DNA of 64,000 nucleotides from Clostridiales bacterium oral taxon 876 str. F0540 (lineage in GTDB: Bacteria > Bacillota > Clostridia > Clostridiales > Clostridiaceae), in contig KE993502.1 in NCBI GenBank assembly GCA_000466585.1, positions 14,592-78,591 on the forward strand, written 5' to 3'. The stretch's first letter is position 1. Every line of letters begins with the position of its first letter. Below, in pieces: positions 7,875 through 16,710 of the stretch. Made by a program: the position numbers and the translations under genes. The notes beneath the pieces are model-generated. The model worked only from the letters and a program-made list of their open reading frames with translations, was not told the origin of the DNA and ran no database searches.

Positions 7875-8150
7875 CTAAATCCCTCTCTTTTTCATAATAT
7901 CAATCATTTTGCTAGCTGTTAATTTCGAGTCTGCCTTATATGTTCCTTGAGAAATCTCTTTTTTTATTCTTTCTATTTTTTCATTTGAATTTCCAAAGCT
8001 ATCCTCAGTTGAAATTGAGCTAAGGCTTTTTCCCAAAGATGATATTTCAATGGAATCTTTGCTGCTCTTTGAAGAAGAATTCTCTATAGCCTTTTTATTA
8101 CCATTATATAAATTTACAATTTTACTTGGTTGAACGCCATTTATTCTCAT
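7875..8150 (-). CDS. flgM: Anti-sigma-28 factor FlgM
   Basis: FlgM holds the flagellar sigma factor until the hook is finished, then leaves the cell. The 91-residue product begins MRINGVQPSKI and carries the C-terminal sigma-binding region (NEKIERIKKEISQGTYKADSKLTASKMIDIMKKRG), with DSIEISSLGKSL in the middle. The start is ATG 8148-8150 behind GGGGAGAGATAATT; an upstream in-frame ATG precedes this ribosome site. A sigma-D-like promoter lies 50-80 nt upstream, so FlgM likely limits its own sigma. Confidence 0.9.
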   Translation of the reverse strand: MRINGVQPSKIVNLYNGNKKAIENSSSKSSKDSIEISSLGKSLSSISTEDSFGNSNEKIERIKKEISQGTYKADSKLTASKMIDIMKKRGI

Positions 8151-8202
8151 AATTATCTCTCCCCTATGCAATTTTTCTATATCTCAATATTATTCACTCT
8201 AA

Positions 8203-8229
8203 TTATCGAACAAAATAGAAAAATATTTA
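8203..8229 (-). promoter_or_regulatory. Sigma-D-like promoter of flgM operon
   Basis: Minus strand: TAAA (8226-8229), 15-nt spacer, TTCGATAA (8203-8210), close to TAAA-N15-GCCGATAA. It lies just downstream of the fliY terminator and upstream of flgM, and probably drives flgM through the late flagellar genes. Confidence 0.7.
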
Positions 8230-8230
8230 T

Positions 8231-8269
8231 AGCAAAATAAAAAGAAATAAAGCAATTTACTTTATTTCT
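8231..8269 (-). terminator. Terminator after fliY
   Basis: Minus-strand hairpin AGAAATAAAG-taaattg-CTTTATTTCT followed by TTTTATTTT. It separates the chemotaxis/switch operon from flgM and ends within 2 nt of the sigma-D -35. Confidence 0.75.
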
Positions 8270-8276
8270 TCTAAAT

Positions 8277-9410
8277 TTATTTAGATAAACTTTTCACTCT
8301 TTCAGCACTGCTTACTATACTTGTTAATCTAACTCCAAAATTTTCATCTACGACGATAACTTCACCGTAAGCTACGATTTTGCCGTTAACAAGTATTTCT
8401 ACAGGCTCCTCTGCAAGCTTATCAAGCTCAATTAAGGATCCTGTACCAAGACTTAAAATATCTTTAACACTTTTTTTAGTTCTTCCAAGAACTACGGAAA
8501 CCTCAAGAGGTACGTCCAATATTAAATCTATATTTTTAGGCATGGATGCTGAACCTGATTCTCTTAAAGGCTGGAACGAAGCTTTATGAACTTCTACAGG
8601 AGGCTGCTGAGGTTGCTCTGTATATCTCATTTGCACTGGCTCACTATAGGTTTGATCGTGAGCAGGCTGAGCAGCTTCATAAGTCTTTACAGGCTCACTT
8701 GCAGCTGGCTGCTGTGATGTTTTTGGAGTATCAGCTCCTGTACTTTCTGTTCCCATCATAATTGATACTATCTTTTTAGCAGTGACTACAGGTAGAATCT
8801 GCATTATAGTACTATCAACTAATTCTCCGATAGTAAGCTTGAAAGAAACTTGAATTATATCTTCGTTCTCATCAATCTTCTCTGCAAGCTGTGTTGTGCT
8901 GTCGCTCCATATTTTTGAATTCGGAGGAGATATATTTACTTCTCTTGCAAACATAGTAGCCATAGATGTTGCCGCAGAACCTATCATCTGGTTCATAGCT
9001 TCTGAAACAGCACTTACTTCTATTTCTGACAGCTCGTTGGTGTCTACCTTGCCGTCTCCACCCATCATAAGATTAGCAATTATTGCAGCATCAGTAATTT
9101 TCATAACTAATAAGTTTTCTCCGCTGATACCGCTTATATATTTTACTTCAAGTGCTATATTGGGTACTTGAAAATTATCTTTTAAAGTTTTTAATGTTGT
9201 AACACTCACTACTGGGGTAGTAATATTAACCTGCTGATTAATTATTTGCGAGAGAGCAGTAGAAGCTGAACCCATTGAAATATTTCCTATTTCACCAAGA
9301 AGATCCTTTTCTATGTCTGAAAGGATTTCTTCCTGAGGTGGTTCAGGACTCATGCCACCACCATTTAATAAAGAGTCTATTTCTTCCTGTGAAAGAAACC
9401 CATTACTCAT
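8277..9410 (-). CDS. fliY: Flagellar motor switch phosphatase FliY
   Basis: FliY is the Gram-positive switch component that combines FliN with a CheY-P phosphatase. The 377-residue product has an N-terminal FliM-like peptide (LSQEEIDSLLNGGG). Two CheC-type repeats follow: DLLGEIGNISMGSASTAL (about residue 37 on) and the region SEIEVSAVSEAMNQMIGSAA. Then comes a Pro/Gln-rich linker and a C-terminal SpoA/FliN domain (LDVPLEVSVVLGRT ... VDENFGVRLTSIV). The start ATG 9408-9410 overlaps the fliM stop by 8 nt, so translation is probably coupled. Confidence 0.93.
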   Translation of the reverse strand: MSNGFLSQEEIDSLLNGGGMSPEPPQEEILSDIEKDLLGEIGNISMGSASTALSQIINQQVNITTPVVSVTTLKTLKDNFQVPNIALEVKYISGISGENLLVMKITDAAIIANLMMGGDGKVDTNELSEIEVSAVSEAMNQMIGSAATSMATMFAREVNISPPNSKIWSDSTTQLAEKIDENEDIIQVSFKLTIGELVDSTIMQILPVVTAKKIVSIMMGTESTGADTPKTSQQPAASEPVKTYEAAQPAHDQTYSEPVQMRYTEQPQQPPVEVHKASFQPLRESGSASMPKNIDLILDVPLEVSVVLGRTKKSVKDILSLGTGSLIELDKLAEEPVEILVNGKIVAYGEVIVVDENFGVRLTSIVSSAERVKSLSK

Positions 9411-10398
9411 AATTTTCCACATCCTTATCTATAATATCCAGTATTTCAATTCCAAGATTCTTTCCAACTATTCCCGGCTTTCCATAGTAATATGACTTAT
9501 CTTCAACCATTAACTTTACCGGGCTACTGCTCTTATTATCTAACGTAATTACATCTCCTACGTTGAGTCTTAAAAAATCATCAACAGTAATATTGGTACT
9601 GCCTAAAATAGCTGTAAGTGAAACTTTAACTATATTTAATCTATTTTTAAGTTTATCCCTAGATTCATTTAATAGTTCTTCATTATTTTCCTGGAACCAG
9701 TATTGAACAACTAATTTATCAAGTACCTTTTCTATACTTAGATAAGGTATGCATATATTTATAAAAGTATTGCTTTTATTCATTTCTACAGAAAAAGTAA
9801 TAAGTGCCACCGGTTCTGTAGGAGCCATAGTCTGATTTAGAGCAGGATTAGTTTCAATTCCTTCTATTTCAGGATCTACAGACATAACATCTTCCCAGGC
9901 AAGCTTCATATTGCCTATAAGCCCTTTGTTAACATGACGAATTATATTTTTATCTATATCTGTAAATTCTCTATTCTTATACTTACCTGTTCCTGTCCCT
10001 CCTAATAGAACATCTATAATTTGAAATACAAACTGAGGGTTCGTTTCAAATAAAATAGAACCATTTAATGGAGGCATTTTAAAAACTGTGAGTATAGTTG
10101 GATTTGGCACAGAATGTATAAATTCTTCATAAGTTGTCTGTTCAACTGACTCTATTTTAACTTTTACATTACTTCGCACCTGAGCAGTCAGGTAATTAGA
10201 AATAATTCTTGCATAGTTATCATATATAAGTTCCAAAGTCCTTATATGCTCTTTAGAGAACTTCTGAGGACTTCTGAAATTATAGGGCTTTATTTTTTGC
10301 TTTTCTTCCTCCTTAGGAAGCTCTTCTGGCTTTAACTCACCAGAGGATAAGGCAGATAGGAGAGCATCTATTTCGCTTTGCGATAATACTTCTGCCAT
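9403..10398 (-). CDS. fliM: Flagellar motor switch protein FliM
   Basis: FliM is the CheY-P-binding part of the rotor C-ring. The 331-residue product starts with the CheY-binding peptide (LSQSEIDALLSAL), has the middle CheC-like domain without catalytic residues, and ends in a SpoA domain (DDFLRLNVGDVITLDNKSSSPVKLMVEDKSYYYGKPG). Length is typical. It lies between cheW and fliY in one transcript, tying the switch directly to chemotaxis genes. Confidence 0.94.
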   Translation of the reverse strand: MAEVLSQSEIDALLSALSSGELKPEELPKEEEKQKIKPYNFRSPQKFSKEHIRTLELIYDNYARIISNYLTAQVRSNVKVKIESVEQTTYEEFIHSVPNPTILTVFKMPPLNGSILFETNPQFVFQIIDVLLGGTGTGKYKNREFTDIDKNIIRHVNKGLIGNMKLAWEDVMSVDPEIEGIETNPALNQTMAPTEPVALITFSVEMNKSNTFINICIPYLSIEKVLDKLVVQYWFQENNEELLNESRDKLKNRLNIVKVSLTAILGSTNITVDDFLRLNVGDVITLDNKSSSPVKLMVEDKSYYYGKPGIVGKNLGIEILDIIDKDVENYE

Positions 10399-10418
10399 AG
10401 TTTCCCCTCATTTCTAAT

Positions 10419-10820
10419 CTAATTTGATAGAAGCTTATCTATATCAATCAGAGTTACGATTCTATCTTTAAAATTTATTACTCCCTTAAGAAAAGATTTC
10501 CTTTTGTCAGTTTCTATCTTTTCTATTATGCTTTCATCAATATCCAGCACTTCATCTACCTGATCTACAGTAATACCAACAAGTTCATCTTCCATTTCTA
10601 GTATTATTATATTATTTTGTCCTTCTTCGCTTCTCTCAATATCAAGCAATAAATTTATATCCAGAAGAGAAATAATATTTCCTCTTAAGTTTATTAAACC
10701 CTTTATATGCTCTGGTGCTTTCGGGACCTTTGTAATTCCCATGTTATCGTTAATGCTTTGGACCTTCGCGGTTTCTACCGCGAACTGTTCTTCACCAAGT
10801 CTAAATACAACAACCTGCAT
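10419..10820 (-). CDS. cheW: Chemotaxis coupling protein CheW (copy 1)
   Basis: CheW links chemoreceptors to CheA. The 133-residue protein is a single CheW domain: FRLGEEQFAVETAKVQSI, then KVPKAPEHIKGLINLRGNIISLLDI, and FLKGVINFKDRIVTLIDIDKLL. It lies between cheY and fliM. A second cheW is at 16238-16684; the two differ clearly in sequence, so they are probably not redundant recent duplicates. Confidence 0.92.
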   Translation of the reverse strand: MQVVVFRLGEEQFAVETAKVQSINDNMGITKVPKAPEHIKGLINLRGNIISLLDINLLLDIERSEEGQNNIIILEMEDELVGITVDQVDEVLDIDESIIEKIETDKRKSFLKGVINFKDRIVTLIDIDKLLSN

Positions 10821-10831
10821 TTAAAATCCTC

Positions 10832-11191
10832 CTATCCGATAACTTTTCTGATAGCTTCTAAAACTCTATCTGGCTGGAAAGGCTTAACAATAAAGTCTCT
10901 TGCTCCTGCTCTTATTGCATCCATAACCATTGTTTGCTGACCCATAGCACTACACATTATTATCTTTGCTCCTGGATCAAAAGATCTTATTTCCTTAACA
11001 GCTTCAATTCCATCCATATCAGGCATAGTTATATCCATAGTAACTACATCTGGTTTTTCCTTTTTATAGATTTCCACAGCTTTTATTCCATTATTCGCTT
11101 CACCAACTACTTCAAACCCATTCTTCTCTAATATATCCTTTATCATCATTCTCATAAAAGCAGCATCATCAACAATTAAAACTTTTGCCAT
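10832..11191 (-). CDS. cheY: Chemotaxis response regulator CheY
   Basis: CheY carries the signal from CheA to the switch. The 119-residue single receiver domain has the acidic pair DD at 8-9, the phospho-acceptor Asp53 (VVTMDITMPDMDG), Ser about 81 (IIMCSAMG) and the Lys of FIVKPF. In the Gram-positive system CheY-P promotes counterclockwise rotation. It is followed by cheW and preceded by cheC, whose product removes the phosphate. Confidence 0.95.
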   Translation of the reverse strand: MAKVLIVDDAAFMRMMIKDILEKNGFEVVGEANNGIKAVEIYKKEKPDVVTMDITMPDMDGIEAVKEIRSFDPGAKIIMCSAMGQQTMVMDAIRAGARDFIVKPFQPDRVLEAIRKVIG

Positions 11192-11218
11192 TTTATATCC
11201 TCCTTGTATTCCTTAAGT

Positions 11219-11818
11219 TTAGTTTACTCCAAGTGCATTTAATATTTTATCAAGTGAACCAGGCATAGGTATATAATAAAAGTGACCATTTATACTAGAG
11301 TCTGATTCTAAAAATTCAGTCTCTATATCAAGTACAGAGTCATCAAACTGTCCTGATTCTATAAATGTGGTAGAAAGTATTGCTCCAAGCATATCATAAC
11401 TTACTGCAGGAACAGATGGCATAATTAGAAGATTTGTAAAACGCGCTATGGAGTTCATAAATGAACTTGAAATAATATTTCCAATCTCGCACAGCACTGA
11501 ATTTCCCATGTCACTAATACTATCTTCTCTCTTTCCTGTAAGAGTTTCTATTAAATTAAGAGCCCCTTCTTTCTCAAAAATAAACAAAATGTTTCCGGGA
11601 GTATCTCCTAAAACTCTAACTATTACTCCAATGACTAATTCCTCTCCACCTATTCTGGAAAAAATTGTTTCAAAGGGTACAATATTTATATTAGGAACAG
11701 ACATATCAACTTTTTTATTAATAAGCTGTGATAGTGCTGTAGCAGCATTACCTGCCCCAATATTACCCACTTCTCTTAATGCATCTAGCTGTATAGCATT
11801 ATAATTTGTATATTCCAT
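11219..11818 (-). CDS. cheC: CheY-P phosphatase CheC
   Basis: CheC dephosphorylates CheY-P and is activated by CheD. The 199-residue product carries both active-site helices of the family: LDALREVGNIGAGNAATAL (about residues 9-27) and SVLCEIGNIISSSFMNSI, each with the E-x-x-N pair. The start is ATG 11816-11818 behind TAGGGGGAACAGT, which overlaps the cheA stop codon. It is distinct from FliY: no FliN domain is present. Confidence 0.93.
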   Translation of the reverse strand: MEYTNYNAIQLDALREVGNIGAGNAATALSQLINKKVDMSVPNINIVPFETIFSRIGGEELVIGVIVRVLGDTPGNILFIFEKEGALNLIETLTGKREDSISDMGNSVLCEIGNIISSSFMNSIARFTNLLIMPSVPAVSYDMLGAILSTTFIESGQFDDSVLDIETEFLESDSSINGHFYYIPMPGSLDKILNALGVN

Positions 11819-11828
11819 ACTGTTCCCC

Positions 11829-13859
11829 CTAAATAAGCTCAGCAACATCTAGTATTAATGTAACAAGTCCATCGCCTAGTATTGTTGCCCCTATATACTC
11901 TTTTAGACCTTGAAGGGTTTTCCCGAGAGGCTTGATAACTATTTCTTTTTGTCCAAACAATGAATCAACTAAAAGCCCTACAACCTTTTCTCCAACCTTA
12001 ACAATAACTATATAGTTCTTGCTGTTTTCCGAAGCTTCAATTCCAAGCTTTTTATTAACTCTAATAAGAGGAATAACATTCCCATTATATATTATTACTT
12101 CTTTATTGTTTGTCTTTTTAACCAAGTCATCTTTATAATCGATTACTCTATCAATATAGCCAAGTGATATAGCCATTGTTTCGCTTCCAACTTTAACAAG
12201 CAAAGCTTGAATTATTTGAAGTGTCAATGGTAATCTTATAATAAATGATGTGCCTTTGTCAATTTCTGAAATAACATCTACGGTACCGCCTAGGGCAGAA
12301 ATTTTAGTTTTTACAACATCCATTCCTACTCCCCTGCCCGAAATGTCTGTGACTACTTCATTCGTACTAAAACCCTGAACAAATATAAGATTTCTAATGT
12401 CTGAGTCAGACATCCCTTCAGTACTAATTCCAATTCTCTCAGCCTTAGTCTTTATCTTTTCAACATCTAAGCCTTTACCATCATCTTCAACCTTTATAAC
12501 TGCCTTAGTACCTTCCTGATAAGCAATTAACTTTATTTTACCTACAGGATCCTTGCCTTTTTGTATTCTTTCTTCTCTGCTTTCAATACCATGATCAGCA
12601 GCATTTCTTATAAGGTGAATCAATGGTTCTCCTATTTCATCTATAACAGTTCTATCAAGCTCTGTTTCTTGTCCTTGAACCACAAGCTCTATGTCTTTTT
12701 TAAGTTCAACTGATAAATCTCTTACCATTCTTGGGAATCTGTTGAACACAACGTCTAAAGGCATCATTCTGATTTTCATAACTAAGTCCTGAAGATCAGA
12801 CGTTGTTCTGGCTACCTGTTCAAGAGTTTCATTTAATTCTGCCATTCTTAAACTGCTGCCTATTTGCTCTAGCCTTGTTCTATGAATTACTAGCTCAGAA
12901 ACCATATTCATAAATTTATCTAGTCTTTCCAAATCAACTCTTACCGATTGATGTGCCTTTTTATGTGCAGCATTTTCTTTTGGAGCTTGTTCTTTAGACT
13001 TGATATCTTTTGTACTAGGAACAACTACATTAGGAGCAGCGCTAGTTACATTATTGTTTACTGGCTTCTCCACAACATTGCTTTGCATCTCCATAGAATT
13101 TAGCTGCTTAATTTCCACGTTTTCTACTTCTGAAATTCCTATTAAATTTTCATATATTTCTTCACTCTTTTTATTAGATACATAAACAAGCGATATTTCA
13201 AATTCAAAGTTTTCACTTTCAATATCTTCAGCACCCGGAATAGATTTTATTATTTCACCACTATCCTCAAGACTTTTAAATATCAAGAATGCTCTGGCTG
13301 ATTTTAGCAGAGTATTTTTACTTAAATTAATCAATATTTCATATGCATTGAATCCTTTATAGGATGCCTGCTTTACTATATTAATATCATACTCATTTAG
13401 CTGAATATTTGACTTTGCATTTTCATCTTTTAATATTTCTTTATTTGAAATAGACTCTAATATTGGCTCCTCAACATCTTCTCCTTTAGATAATGCCTCA
13501 AGACTGTTGATTATTCCTTCTATAGACACTTGCTCTGAATTACCTTCAGTTATATTATTTACCATTACTTCCAGAGTATCCAGACACTCAAATAAAACCG
13601 TTACCACCTTTTGAGTAACTTTAAGTTCACCATTTCTAAATTTTGATAATACATCTTCCATCTTGTGAGTAAGCTCAGCCATTACATTAAAGCCCATTGT
13701 AGCCGCCATTCCTTTTATGGTGTGAGCTACTCTAAATATTTCATTAAGCTTGTCTATATTATCTGGCTCTTGTTCAAGCTGAAGTAAGGATTCATTCAAG
13801 CTTTGAAGATTATCCATAGACTCTTCTAAAAACATTGAAAGGTATTGTGATGTGTCCAT
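11829..13859 (-). CDS. cheA: Chemotaxis histidine kinase CheA
   Basis: CheA is the central kinase, phosphorylating CheY and CheB. The 676-residue product has an N-terminal HPt domain with phospho-accepting His46 (VAHTIKGMAATMG). Then follow a P2-like region, a dimerisation helix pair (SVRVDLERLDKFMNMVSEL), the ATP-binding domain (LIRNAADHGIE; VEDDGKGLD; GRGVGMDVVK) and a C-terminal CheW-like domain ending EYIGATILGDGLVTLILDVAEL. Length is normal. It lies between cheR and cheC. Confidence 0.95.
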   Translation of the reverse strand: MDTSQYLSMFLEESMDNLQSLNESLLQLEQEPDNIDKLNEIFRVAHTIKGMAATMGFNVMAELTHKMEDVLSKFRNGELKVTQKVVTVLFECLDTLEVMVNNITEGNSEQVSIEGIINSLEALSKGEDVEEPILESISNKEILKDENAKSNIQLNEYDINIVKQASYKGFNAYEILINLSKNTLLKSARAFLIFKSLEDSGEIIKSIPGAEDIESENFEFEISLVYVSNKKSEEIYENLIGISEVENVEIKQLNSMEMQSNVVEKPVNNNVTSAAPNVVVPSTKDIKSKEQAPKENAAHKKAHQSVRVDLERLDKFMNMVSELVIHRTRLEQIGSSLRMAELNETLEQVARTTSDLQDLVMKIRMMPLDVVFNRFPRMVRDLSVELKKDIELVVQGQETELDRTVIDEIGEPLIHLIRNAADHGIESREERIQKGKDPVGKIKLIAYQEGTKAVIKVEDDGKGLDVEKIKTKAERIGISTEGMSDSDIRNLIFVQGFSTNEVVTDISGRGVGMDVVKTKISALGGTVDVISEIDKGTSFIIRLPLTLQIIQALLVKVGSETMAISLGYIDRVIDYKDDLVKKTNNKEVIIYNGNVIPLIRVNKKLGIEASENSKNYIVIVKVGEKVVGLLVDSLFGQKEIVIKPLGKTLQGLKEYIGATILGDGLVTLILDVAELI

Positions 13860-13891
13860 ATATTGACCTCCTTTGATTTTTCAATCGTACT

Positions 13892-14659
13892 TTACAACTT
13901 TTTATATATAAATGTAGAAGCTTTATCAAGACCATAATCTCTATAGTTATAAATGCTTTCTGTTGCACCTACAAACAAAAGCCCTCCCCGTTTTAACGAA
14001 GCACTAAATTTTTTATAAATCTGATCTTTTACATCCTGATTAAAGTAAATAACCACATTTCTGCAAACTATTAAATCAAAATCTTTCTCATAGGATTCAA
14101 GTATAAGATCGTGCTTTTTAAAGTTTACCATACTTTTTATTTTTGTATCAATTATATATTTATCCTGAACAACTCTAAAATACTTATCTAAATAATCTTT
14201 TTTAACATTTTTAACTTCAGAATACACATATTCTCCTGCTCTTGCTCTATCAAGAATAGTCGTATCAATATCAGTTGCCAAAATTTTGTGTCTTCCTGCT
14301 GAGTAGAGACTATCCATTATCATCGCCAAGGAATAAGGTTCTGCCCCAATAGAGCATGCAGCACTCCATATTTTTAAATTTTTGTTATAAGGCAAAAGTT
14401 CTGTTTTTATCTTTTCCTTTAGTTCCTCAAAAATTTCAGGATTTCTAAAAAACTCAGTTACATTTATTGTGATAAAGTCTAAAAACTTCTGGCGCTGAGC
14501 AGGATCTTTCTTCAAAAGAGCAATATATTCATCAACTGAATTTACTCCTACCCTAGACATTAAACTTAAAATTCTTCTATGAAGCTGATTAGATTTATAT
14601 GCTGATAAATTAATGCTAAATTCCTTTAACACCCATTGTTCGAAATATGCTAAATCCAT
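13892..14659 (-). CDS. cheR: Chemotaxis methyltransferase CheR
   Basis: CheR methylates receptor glutamates using S-adenosylmethionine. The product has the N-terminal helical domain (MDLAYFEQWVLKEF ... QLHRRI), ITINVTEFFRNPEIF, the SAM-binding segment IWSAACSIGAEPYSLAM, and DLIVCRNVVIYFN near the C-terminus. I place the start at ATG 14657-14659 behind GGGAGGG. An in-frame ATG at 14669-14671 overlapping the cheB stop is the alternative. It is followed by cheA. Confidence 0.92.
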   Translation of the reverse strand: MDLAYFEQWVLKEFSINLSAYKSNQLHRRILSLMSRVGVNSVDEYIALLKKDPAQRQKFLDFITINVTEFFRNPEIFEELKEKIKTELLPYNKNLKIWSAACSIGAEPYSLAMIMDSLYSAGRHKILATDIDTTILDRARAGEYVYSEVKNVKKDYLDKYFRVVQDKYIIDTKIKSMVNFKKHDLILESYEKDFDLIVCRNVVIYFNQDVKDQIYKKFSASLKRGGLLFVGATESIYNYRDYGLDKASTFIYKKL

Positions 14660-14670
14660 AAACCCTCCCA

Positions 14671-15723
14671 TTACTTTCCAGACACAATTTTTATTATTTG
14701 TCCAGCAACATTATCTAGTGGTAAGACCATATCAACCATTCCTGTTTCATATGCCGCTTTAGGCATGCCATATATTGTACATGTTGATTTATCCTCAGCT
14801 ATAGTTATGCCGCCGTTTCTCTTTATTTCTACAGTGCCCTGTGCACCATCCTTCCCCATTCCTGTAAGTACTACACTTAACAAGTGAGATGAATATACTT
14901 TTGACGCGGATATAAACAACTTATCAACTGCCGGCCTAACACCCCATATAGTTGGCTCAGTATTCAAATGTATTTTTTTATCGTTATGAACCTCCATATG
15001 AAATCCTCCTGGTGCTATATACACTGTATCCTTTTCTACTAAATCTCCTTCTGAAGCCTCTACAACCTTAATAGGACTGTTTAAATTAAGCCTCTCAGCA
15101 AAAGCTTTAGTAAAGCCTACAGGCATATGCTGTACTATAAAAACAGGTACACCAAGTTTTTCCGGAAGAGCAGTTATAACAGAATATAACGCTTTAGGTC
15201 CTCCTGTTGAGGCTCCTATGACTACAGCTTCTATTTTGCCACTTAAGTTGCTTCGAGTATTTATATTTTTTTCAAAGCTTATTGTATTTGAAGTAGCCTT
15301 CATCTGATTTTTATAATTTGATTTTTCACTGGCTGTTTTAACCTTCAATAATAGTTCATCCTTAACTTTATTAATATCTAAAGAAATGGAACCTGACGGT
15401 TTTGGAATAAAATCAAAAGCTCCAGCCTCAAGGCATTCCATGGTAAGAGCAGTTCCACTTTGTGAAACGCTGGAAAGCATAATTACAGGGATATTCAACT
15501 TATTTTTTTTCATTTCCCTTAGAGCCGTAATACCATCCATAACAGGCATTTCTACATCTAAGGTTATTACATCCGGCTTTAGCTTAGACAATTTGTTAAG
15601 CATATCCTGACCGTTTCGAGCGATATCTAACACTTCCATATCTTCACTAGAGTTTACCATATCTGATATAATTTTTCTCATTAATGCTGAATCATCTACT
15701 ACTAAAACTTTAATATCTTTCAA
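14671..15723 (-). CDS. cheB: Chemotaxis methylesterase CheB
   Basis: CheB removes receptor methyl groups and deamidates glutamines. An N-terminal receiver has DD at 10-11 and phospho-acceptor Asp56 (VITLDVEMPVMDG). The C-terminal esterase domain shows the serine of IGASTGGP, the His of VQHMPVGFT and the Asp of LTGMGKDGAQG. The best ribosome site (GGAG, 8-nt spacing) favours the TTG at 15721-15723 over a GTG 9 nt upstream. It lies between cheD and cheR. Confidence 0.93.
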   Translation of the reverse strand: MKDIKVLVVDDSALMRKIISDMVNSSEDMEVLDIARNGQDMLNKLSKLKPDVITLDVEMPVMDGITALREMKKNKLNIPVIMLSSVSQSGTALTMECLEAGAFDFIPKPSGSISLDINKVKDELLLKVKTASEKSNYKNQMKATSNTISFEKNINTRSNLSGKIEAVVIGASTGGPKALYSVITALPEKLGVPVFIVQHMPVGFTKAFAERLNLNSPIKVVEASEGDLVEKDTVYIAPGGFHMEVHNDKKIHLNTEPTIWGVRPAVDKLFISASKVYSSHLLSVVLTGMGKDGAQGTVEIKRNGGITIAEDKSTCTIYGMPKAAYETGMVDMVLPLDNVAGQIIKIVSGK

Positions 15724-15736
15724 GAATATCACTCCA

Positions 15737-16225
15737 TTACAATTCTTTTATACCCAACCCCACTGTTCTTATTTGAACAACACCATTTAGAGTATCAAAT
15801 ATCATGGTTCTACCCTTGTTTCCACCAACATCTTCACCAATAATAGGGATTGACAACTGCTGAAGCACAGTTTTAACAGCAGCACTGTTTCTGTTGCCAA
15901 CATCCATCATCATACTTTTATCTGAAAAGTTAAACATAGAAGCTCCCCCTGCTATCTTAGCTTTTATGTTCCTTCTTATAGCTCCTAACTTCTCCATTCT
16001 TTCAATTAAGACTGGAATTGCTAAGTCAGCAAATTTATTTGGATTATTTACTGTATTAAACAATTTGCTGTCCGGCAGCATTATATGAGCTAAACCACCA
16101 ATACCACGAGTTTTATCAAAAAGAGCAATTCCAATACATGATCCTAATCCTACAGTAATTAATCTGTCAGGAGAAATTGCTGTATTAAGGTCTGCAATTC
16201 CTACTTTTATTTCTTTACACTCCAT
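15737..16225 (-). CDS. cheD: Chemoreceptor glutamine deamidase CheD
   Basis: CheD deamidates receptors and also stimulates CheC. The 162-residue product shows the catalytic Cys30 (TVGLGSCIGIALFD) and His47 (GGLAHIMLPDS), with the family's GGASMF and the C-terminal GGNKGRTMIFDTLNGVVQIRTV. Length is typical. Presence of cheC and cheD in one operon indicates the Bacillus-type adaptation system. Confidence 0.94.
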   Translation of the reverse strand: MECKEIKVGIADLNTAISPDRLITVGLGSCIGIALFDKTRGIGGLAHIMLPDSKLFNTVNNPNKFADLAIPVLIERMEKLGAIRRNIKAKIAGGASMFNFSDKSMMMDVGNRNSAAVKTVLQQLSIPIIGEDVGGNKGRTMIFDTLNGVVQIRTVGLGIKEL

Positions 16226-16237
16226 CTTGCACCTTAC

Positions 16238-16684
16238 TTATATTAGTTTTTTTTCATCTTCTGTTAGAATGCTTGACGCATTCAAGAAAATAATTATTTT
16301 CTTATCAATTTTAATTAAACCCTTTATATATCTTTTTGAAATACCTGCAGCAATTTCAGGTGGGTTTTCTATGTTATCCACATTGATATCTTTTACTTCT
16401 GATACAACATCCACTATAATTCCAATTTTACTTTCACCTTGTTTAGCTACAATAATTTTTGCATCTGAATCTTTTTCTTGAGCTCTTAAATTAAATTTCT
16501 GCGTAAGTGAAATTATTGGAAGAACATTTCCCTCGTAAGTAATAACTCCTTTTACAAAATCAGGTGCATCAGGTAATTTTGTAGGTTCCTCATATCCGAT
16601 TATTCTTTCTACTTCCATAATATCAGTTGCATAGAATTCGCCATTAATACTGAATATTAAAACCTTAATCTCTTTGTTTTGCAT
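16238..16684 (-). CDS. cheW: Chemotaxis coupling protein CheW (copy 2)
   Basis: Second single-domain CheW, 148 residues: FSINGEFYATDIMEVERIIGYEEPTKLPDAPDFVKGVITYEG in the first half, and a C-terminal RYIKGLIKIDKKIIIFLNASSILT. It lies first after the FapA-like gene and before cheD. It probably couples a different set of receptors, or supplies extra coupling protein to arrays; that is inference. Confidence 0.9.
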   Translation of the reverse strand: MQNKEIKVLIFSINGEFYATDIMEVERIIGYEEPTKLPDAPDFVKGVITYEGNVLPIISLTQKFNLRAQEKDSDAKIIVAKQGESKIGIIVDVVSEVKDINVDNIENPPEIAAGISKRYIKGLIKIDKKIIIFLNASSILTEDEKKLI

Positions 16685-16710
16685 AAATTTTCTCCTTTCA
16701 ATAAAAAACT

